64,000 bases of DNA, taken from contig NZ_CP059571.1 in assembly GCF_014055025.1 (NCBI RefSeq), positions 372,001 to 436,000 on the forward strand. The letters run 5' to 3'. Of this stretch, positions 59,463 to 64,000 are shown one piece after another; within the stretch, counting starts at the first letter, position 1, and every line of letters starts with the position of its first letter. The notes beneath the pieces were generated by a model that saw only the letters and a list, made by a program, of their open reading frames with translations, was not told where the DNA came from and did not search any database. The DNA is from Neisseria bacilliformis. Lineage in GTDB: Bacteria; Pseudomonadota; Gammaproteobacteria; Burkholderiales; Neisseriaceae. Made by a program: the position numbers and the translations under genes.

Positions 59463-60866
59463 ATGAACACAACTTCACATTTCACCAGTAATTTCTGGAA
59501 CTACTACATTATCGGCATCATCGTCCTCAGCTTTATCGGCCTGATCTGGCTGCTGCTCTCGCAGAACAAAGTCAAAGCGCCGCCCAAAGGCGAAGACGTC
59601 AAAACCACCGGCCACGACTGGGACGGCATCGAAGAGTACAACAACCCCATGCCCCGCTGGTGGTTCTACCTCTACATCCTCACCTGGCTGTTCGGCATCG
59701 GCTACCTCGCCCTCTACCCCGGCCTGGGCGACTTCAAAGGCCTGCGCAACTGGACCAGCGTCGGCGAATATCAGGCCGAAGTCGAAGCCGCGCAAAAAGA
59801 ATACGGCGCGATTTACGCCAAATACGCCAAAATGTCCGTGGAAGACACCGCCAAACAGGCCGAAGCCCGCACCATCGGCAAAAACCTGTTCGACACCTAC
59901 TGCATCCAGTGCCACGGCTCCGACGCCAAAGGCTCGCGCGGCTTCCCCAACCTCACCGACAGCGACTGGCTCTACGGCGGCACACCCGACAAAATCCACG
60001 AAACCATCACCAAAGGCCGCACCGGCATCATGAAATCGTGGGGTCCCGATCTCGGCGAAGAAGGCGTGAAAGACGTGGCCAACTACGTCCTCTCCCTCTC
60101 CAAACCCGAAGACCAGTACGACCCCCTGCGCGCCGAACGCGGCAAAGCCCTCTTCAACGGCCTGCCCGCCAACTGCTTCACCTGCCACGGCGACAAAGGC
60201 CAGGGCATACGCGGCCTCGGCCCCAACCTCACCGACAACGTATGGCTGTGGGGCGGCACACAAAAAGCCATTATCGAAACCATCACCAACGGCCGCCACA
60301 ACCAAATGCCCGCCTGGGAAGGCTTCCTCGACAAAGACAAAATCCACCTGCTGACCGCCTACGTTTGGGGACTGTCCCATCCCGACGGCAAAGCCGCCAA
60401 AACCGACACCGAAAACGTCTTGGGCGACAAAGCCGCCAAAGCCGCAGCAGAAGAAGCCGCCAAAGCCAAAGCTGCGCCCGCTCCGGCACCCGCCGCCGCG
60501 TCCGAGCCTGCCCCGGCCGTAGCCTCCGCGCCGGCCGCAGAAGCCAAACCCGCACCGGCCGCCGAGGCCAAGCCCGCAGCCGCCGGCGGCGCGGACGTGA
60601 TGGCCGAAGGCAAAAAAGTGTTCGACGGCCTGTGCTTCGGCTGCCACGCCGCCACCTCCGCCATCCCCGACACCCCGCGCATCACCCACAACGACGAATG
60701 GGCGCCGCGCATCAAAAAAGGCAAAGACACCCTGTTCAAACACGCCATCGAAGGCTTCACCGACAAAGGCATGATGCCCGCCAAAGGCGGCAACGAAGCC
60801 CTCTCCGACGACGAAGTCAAAGCGGCCGTTACCTACATGGTGAACTCCTCCGGCGGCAAATTCTAA
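59463..60866 (+). CDS. ccoP: cbb3-type oxidase subunit III, tri-haem form
   Basis: 467 residues. Two N-terminal membrane helices, then three c-type haem sites: CIQCH (147-151), CFTCH (238-242) and CFGCH (391-395). The third domain follows a Pro/Ala linker (about 335-376). Most CcoP proteins have two haems; the third domain is known from N. gonorrhoeae and other Neisseria, where it feeds electrons to the nitrite reductase AniA, and is lost from meningococcal CcoP. ATG 59463 with GGAG upstream is preferred to GTG 59442. Confidence 0.95.
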   Translation: MNTTSHFTSNFWNYYIIGIIVLSFIGLIWLLLSQNKVKAPPKGEDVKTTGHDWDGIEEYNNPMPRWWFYLYILTWLFGIGYLALYPGLGDFKGLRNWTSVGEYQAEVEAAQKEYGAIYAKYAKMSVEDTAKQAEARTIGKNLFDTYCIQCHGSDAKGSRGFPNLTDSDWLYGGTPDKIHETITKGRTGIMKSWGPDLGEEGVKDVANYVLSLSKPEDQYDPLRAERGKALFNGLPANCFTCHGDKGQGIRGLGPNLTDNVWLWGGTQKAIIETITNGRHNQMPAWEGFLDKDKIHLLTAYVWGLSHPDGKAAKTDTENVLGDKAAKAAAEEAAKAKAAPAPAPAAASEPAPAVASAPAAEAKPAPAAEAKPAAAGGADVMAEGKKVFDGLCFGCHAATSAIPDTPRITHNDEWAPRIKKGKDTLFKHAIEGFTDKGMMPAKGGNEALSDDEVKAAVTYMVNSSGGKF

Positions 60867-60890
60867 ACACCGCAACTAAGGTCGAAACAA

Positions 60891-60920
60891 AAAGGTATGC
60901 GTATGGCGCATACCTTTTTT
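60891..60920 (+). terminator. Intrinsic terminator after ccoP
   Basis: AAAGGTATGCG and CGCATACCTTT form an 11-bp perfect stem with a 5-nt loop, followed by a T-run. It is not DUS-based. Confidence 0.9.
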
Positions 60921-60928
60921 CTGCTTAA

Positions 60929-61200
60929 AGGCCGTCTGAAAAAACAAAATCCGTTTTTGGCTGCGTCGAAACTTCGTTTTCAGACGGCCTCAAACCTTAT
61001 CGGCAAACCACTGTCGCGCCACGCACGTAGGGTGTGTCGCCCCAAGGCGACGCACGCGTTCCCCGCCGCCCGACCAATCTGCACCCTTCTTCAAAACCCA
61101 AACCGCGTGCGTGGCTTGCGCCACACACCCTACCTAACGGCAGAGGCTGTCTGAAAACACTTTTGGCTGTGCCGAAGCTGCGCTTTCAGATGGCCTCTGT
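60929..61200. other. Repeat mosaic between ccoP and the dehydrogenase gene
   Basis: A DUS/extended-DUS pair (60929-60989), a full REPIN-type repeat (61027-61133, hairpins GTCGCC-CCAA-GGCGAC and GTGGC-TTGC-GCCAC) and a degenerate DUS pair with extended tail (61143-61197, GCTGTCTGAA and TTCAGATGGC). No gene. Confidence 0.65.
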
Positions 61201-61217
61201 TGTCGTTTGACTGATTG

Positions 61218-62171
61218 TTACAACACAAGGTTTTGCGGTTTTCCTGCGGCGAAGGCTTCGATGTTGGCGGCGACGGTGTCGCACATTTTCTGCCGCGCGC
61301 TGTCGCTGGCCCAGGCGATGTGCGGGGTGATGATGAGGTGGGGCAGGTCGGCTTTGAGCAGCGGGTTGCCGCTTTTGGGCGGCTCTTGTTCGAGCACGTC
61401 CAGCCCCGCGCCGCCGAGGGTGCCGTATTTGAGGGCGGCGAGGAGGGCGGTTTCGTCAACGAGGCCGCCGCGTCCGCAGTTGATCAGCACCGCGCCGGGT
61501 TTGAGGGTGCGCAGTTCGGCTTCGCCGATGAGGTGGCGGGTTTGCGGCGTGAGCGGGCAGTGCAGCGACAAAACGTCGGCCTGTTGCAGAGCGGTGTCGA
61601 AGGAAACGTAGCCTTCGCGCACCACGGCGGCGTTTTTGTGTTCGGCGAACACGACGTGCATGCCGAAGGCGCGGGCGTAGCCGGCCAGCGTGCCGCCGAT
61701 GCCGCCGCGCCCGAAAACGGCCAGGGTTTTGCCGTGCAAATCGCGTATCGGCGCGCCGAAGTGGCAGAAGAAGGGCGAGTTCTGCCACAGGCCGGCGCGC
61801 AGGTCGCGCCGGTAGGCGGGCAGGTTGCGCATCAGGGCGATCATCAGCATGAAGGCGTGTTCGGCGACGGCTTCGCTGCCGTAGGCGGGCACGTTGCACA
61901 CGGCGACACCGGCGGCTCGGGCGGCGGCGGTGTCGATGTGGTCGCTGCCGGTGGCGCAGACGGCGATCATTTCGAGCTGCGGGTTGGCGGCGAGGTGTTC
62001 GGCGGTGATGCGGACTTTGTTGGTGGCGGCGATGTGCGCGCCCGCCAGACGCGCGGCGGTGTCTTCGGGGGCGGTTTGCGGGTGTTCGGCGAGGGTGTGC
62101 GGGAAGGAAAAACGGAAGGCGTAGTCGGCGGGCAGGGTGGCGCGGTCGAGGAAGACGATGTTTTTGCTCAT
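61218..62171 (-). CDS. D-2-hydroxyacid dehydrogenase (glycerate/hydroxypyruvate type)
   Basis: 317 residues. Rossmann motif VFGRGGIGGTLAGYA (about 145-159) with catalytic Arg in NCGRGGLVDE, Glu in LEQEPP and His in TPHIAWAS. Substrate-domain VCATGSDHID and VCNVPAYGSEAVAEHA match the glycerate dehydrogenase (HprA) branch. ATG 62171; upstream sequence in frame is repeat DNA. Substrate assignment is inference. Confidence 0.9.
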   Translation of the reverse strand: MSKNIVFLDRATLPADYAFRFSFPHTLAEHPQTAPEDTAARLAGAHIAATNKVRITAEHLAANPQLEMIAVCATGSDHIDTAAARAAGVAVCNVPAYGSEAVAEHAFMLMIALMRNLPAYRRDLRAGLWQNSPFFCHFGAPIRDLHGKTLAVFGRGGIGGTLAGYARAFGMHVVFAEHKNAAVVREGYVSFDTALQQADVLSLHCPLTPQTRHLIGEAELRTLKPGAVLINCGRGGLVDETALLAALKYGTLGGAGLDVLEQEPPKSGNPLLKADLPHLIITPHIAWASDSARQKMCDTVAANIEAFAAGKPQNLVL

Positions 62172-62321
62172 GTTTGACTCCTTGTTTATATCGTTTATAT
62201 CAATATCGGGCGTGCAGGATAGCCGTGCTCCGATGCGGATGGCAAGCGTTGCGGCCGTGCCGGGCTGTCGGCATTCGACGTGTTGACGGCTTGTACGCCC
62301 AAAACGGCATTTGCCGTTGAG

Positions 62322-62427
62322 GTAGGGTGTGTGGCGCAGCCACGCACGCGGTTTAAGTTTTGGGGAAGGATACAGATTGGTTGGGCGGCAGGAAACGCGT
62401 GCATCGCCTTGGGGCGACACACCCTAC
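62322..62427. repeat. REPIN-type repeat, reversed arm order
   Basis: Left arm GTGGC-GCA-GCCAC, right arm GTCGCC-TTGG-GGCGAC, ends GTAGGG and CCCTAC. Confidence 0.7.
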
Positions 62428-62464
62428 CTTAGGTTCGGCATGGATTGGACGGGAAAAGGCCGTC

Positions 62465-62500
62465 TCCGCCAGTACTCCTGCCGAGCATAAACGCGGGAAT
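62465..62500. repeat. Truncated enlarged dRS3
   Basis: CGCCAGTACTCCTGCCGAGC and the GCGGGAAT end match the 39-bp palindrome at 43134 and 51320, but the ATTCC start is replaced by DUS sequence (GGCCGTCTC). Confidence 0.55.
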
Positions 62501-62552
62501 GACGTTTCTGAAAAGCGGATTTTTACTTTTTCAGACGGCCTCTTGCCGTTAG

Positions 62553-62699
62553 GTAGGGTGTGTGGCGCAAGCCACGCACGCGGTTTCGGGGTGCGGGAAT
62601 ACCAAGAGGCCGTCTGAAAAATGTGGTTTGCGATTTTCAGACGGCCTTTTGTTTGGGCAGCAAAGAACGCGTGCGTCGCCTTGGGGCGACACACCCTAC
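62553..62699. repeat. REPIN-type repeat carrying a nested DUS hairpin
   Basis: Both REP arms are complete (GTGGC-GCAA-GCCAC and GTCGCC-TTGG-GGCGAC), but the central spacer contains an inverted DUS pair (62606-62647). Confidence 0.65.
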
Positions 62700-62729
62700 G
62701 TTAGGTTCGGTATGGGCGGGATGGGAACA

Positions 62730-62792
62730 GGCCGTCTGAAAGCGCAGCTTCGGCGCAGCCAAAACCCGTTTTATCGGTTTTCAGACGGCCTC
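62730..62792. terminator. Extended DUS paired with the end of the glycosyltransferase gene
   Basis: Extended DUS (62730-62768) faces an inverted DUS whose bases 62781-62792 are the last codons and stop of the glycosyltransferase. Confidence 0.6.
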
Positions 62793-63872
62793 ATCCGTTT
62801 TGCCCGCTAGCGCGTAGGCGGCCAGGGTGGTGCGGTAGATTTCGTCGTCGCCGCACAGGCGCAGCACGCGTTCGCGCAGGGCTTGGCCGCAGCGTTGGCG
62901 CAGGGCGGGGTCGGCGGCGAGGGCGGCCAGTGCGTCGGCGAAGGCGGTTTGGTCGCGCAGGGGGGTGCAGAAGCCGGTAACGCCGTGTTCCACCATTTCG
63001 GCGATGCCGGCCACGTCGTAGCTGGCGACGGCGGTGGCGTAGAGGCCGGCTTCGAGGATGTTGTTGCCCACGCCCGCGCCGTGGTCGCCCGCCAAATCGG
63101 GGGTGTTGGCGAGGATGTCGGTGGCGGCGAAAAACGCGTCCAAATCGCGCACCGCGCCGAGGAAGGTTACGCGGTCGGCGATGCCGAGGGCGGCGGCCTG
63201 CGCTTGGAGGGTGGCGGCCTCGGCCCCCGTGCCGCCGATGTGCAGGCGCACGTTCAGGCCGCGTTTCAGCAGCAGGGCGAAGGCGTCCAGCGTGAGGTGG
63301 ACGGCGCGCACTTTGTCCAACCGCGAGAGTGTGCCCAGTGCGACGTAATCGCGCGGCGTTTTCTGCGGCGCGGCGGGGGCGGGCGGCAGGGCGTTGTAGG
63401 TGTAGGCAATCCGCGCGGCGGGGAAGCCGTGGCGGATGAGTTTTTCCTGCTCGTGGCGGCAGTTGGCGATGATGTACACGTACAAGTGTTTGAACAGGCG
63501 GGTGATTTTCGGGTAGGTGGCGGCGTCCAGCCCGCGTGCGTGGTAGAACACGGCACTGTGGCGGGAGGCGAGTTTGGCGGCGAGGGCGCAGGCGGGGACG
63601 AGCCGCGCCATCTGGCAGTGGACGATGTCGGGGCGTTCGCGGCGCAGCACGCGGGCGAAGGCGGCGGCGGCTTTGGCGTAGCCCGCCGCGCCGCCGTAGA
63701 AATCCAGCGGCTGCCAACGCATCCCCGCCGCCTGCGCCTGTGCCACTAGCGGGCCGTCGGACGAGGCCAGCAGCACGTCGTGCCCGCGTCCGGCCAGCAG
63801 TGCGCCCAGGCGCAGGCTGGCGGTTTCCGTGCCGCCCAGCCCGCCCATCGATGTGGCCAAGATGATTTTCAT
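62781..63872 (-). CDS. Family-4 glycosyltransferase
   Basis: 363 residues, GT-B fold. N-terminal MGGLGGTETASLRLGALLAGRGHDV and C-terminal donor-binding segment with LANTPDLAGDHGAGVGNNILEAGLYATAVASYDVAGIAEMVEHGVTGF, including the E-x7-E type element. No membrane segment. Probably acts in lipooligosaccharide or surface glycan synthesis; acceptor and sugar unknown. The C-terminal DEAV and stop codon are a DUS. Confidence 0.88.
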   Translation of the reverse strand: MKIILATSMGGLGGTETASLRLGALLAGRGHDVLLASSDGPLVAQAQAAGMRWQPLDFYGGAAGYAKAAAAFARVLRRERPDIVHCQMARLVPACALAAKLASRHSAVFYHARGLDAATYPKITRLFKHLYVYIIANCRHEQEKLIRHGFPAARIAYTYNALPPAPAAPQKTPRDYVALGTLSRLDKVRAVHLTLDAFALLLKRGLNVRLHIGGTGAEAATLQAQAAALGIADRVTFLGAVRDLDAFFAATDILANTPDLAGDHGAGVGNNILEAGLYATAVASYDVAGIAEMVEHGVTGFCTPLRDQTAFADALAALAADPALRQRCGQALRERVLRLCGDDEIYRTTLAAYALAGKTDEAV

Positions 63873-64000
63873 GGTTTGACTCCTTGTTGCGGCGGCCGGT
63901 TTTGCCCGCGCCGCAAGCGTGTTTTTTGTTTTTCAGAAACGCTATCCCCGCGCAGGCGGGGACGGCCTCCTGCCGTGTACAGGCGCAGGGGCGGGGCGCG
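63873..64000. other. Right edge of the window
   Basis: Contains a dRS3-like palindrome (ATCCCC-N8-GGGGAC, 63944-63963) fused to a DUS remnant (TTTTTCAG and GACGGCCTCC). No gene start is visible. Confidence 0.4.

Overview
The window is a chromosomal segment of a Neisseria species. AGGCCGTCTGAA (the AG dialect of the Neisseriaceae DNA uptake sequence, DUS) occurs dozens of times after about position 14190, mostly as inverted pairs acting as gene-end hairpins. Gene content is typically neisserial: GNA2091/DolP-like lipoprotein, tri-haem CcoP, IS1106-like element and dRS3/NIME repeats. Outside the ribosomal block the DNA is strongly GC-rich, which suggests a high-GC commensal rather than N. meningitidis or N. 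gonorrhoeae; the species cannot be fixed from this window.

Positions 1-13730 hold the S10 (rplC onward), spc and alpha ribosomal operons on the plus strand: rplC-rplD-rplW-rplB-rpsS-rplV-rpsC-rplP-rpmC-rpsQ / rplN-rplX-rplE-rpsN-rpsH-rplF-rplR-rpsE-rpmD-rplO-secY-infA-rpmJ / rpsM-rpsK-rpsD-rpoA-rplQ. rpsJ is not next to rplC. A promoter and hairpin leader precede rplC, a good sigma70-type promoter precedes rplN, and an intrinsic terminator follows rplQ. This block is visibly AT-richer than the rest and contains no DUS.

Positions 13800-47430 are mainly housekeeping: miaB, nagZ, a Do-family lipoprotein protease, dolP and a co-oriented proline-rich membrane protein, fabG, a histidine-rich protein, recJ, elaA, an EamA-like protein, a DOPA-dioxygenase homologue lacking all four metal ligands, gyrB, tex, pyrD, an FKBP, uvrD, a DAHP synthase gene, a POT peptide transporter, prmC, dxs, a GST and yciA. 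Inserted among them is a two-gene RhuM/S24-like cassette (33.8-35.3 kb) whose hairpins use the Simonsiella/Kingella DUS dialect.

Positions 47490-52830 are the most plastic part: an IS1106-like element with a frameshifted transposase, a Sel1-repeat protein, a complete IS256/MULE-type element with an 8-bp target duplication, a frameshifted DUF1266 gene and many small repeats. Then follow groESL with a sigma32-type promoter, an M61 metallopeptidase, ccoNOQP behind an FNR-type box, a D-2-hydroxyacid dehydrogenase and a family-4 glycosyltransferase.

Intergenic DNA is dominated by four kinds of small repeats: DUS hairpins, an extended DUS repeat, about a dozen and a half REP/REPIN-type elements (inverted GTAGG-headed hairpins) and dRS3-flanked NIMEs, plus one TA-flanked MITE. 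No tRNA, rRNA or CRISPR array was found.
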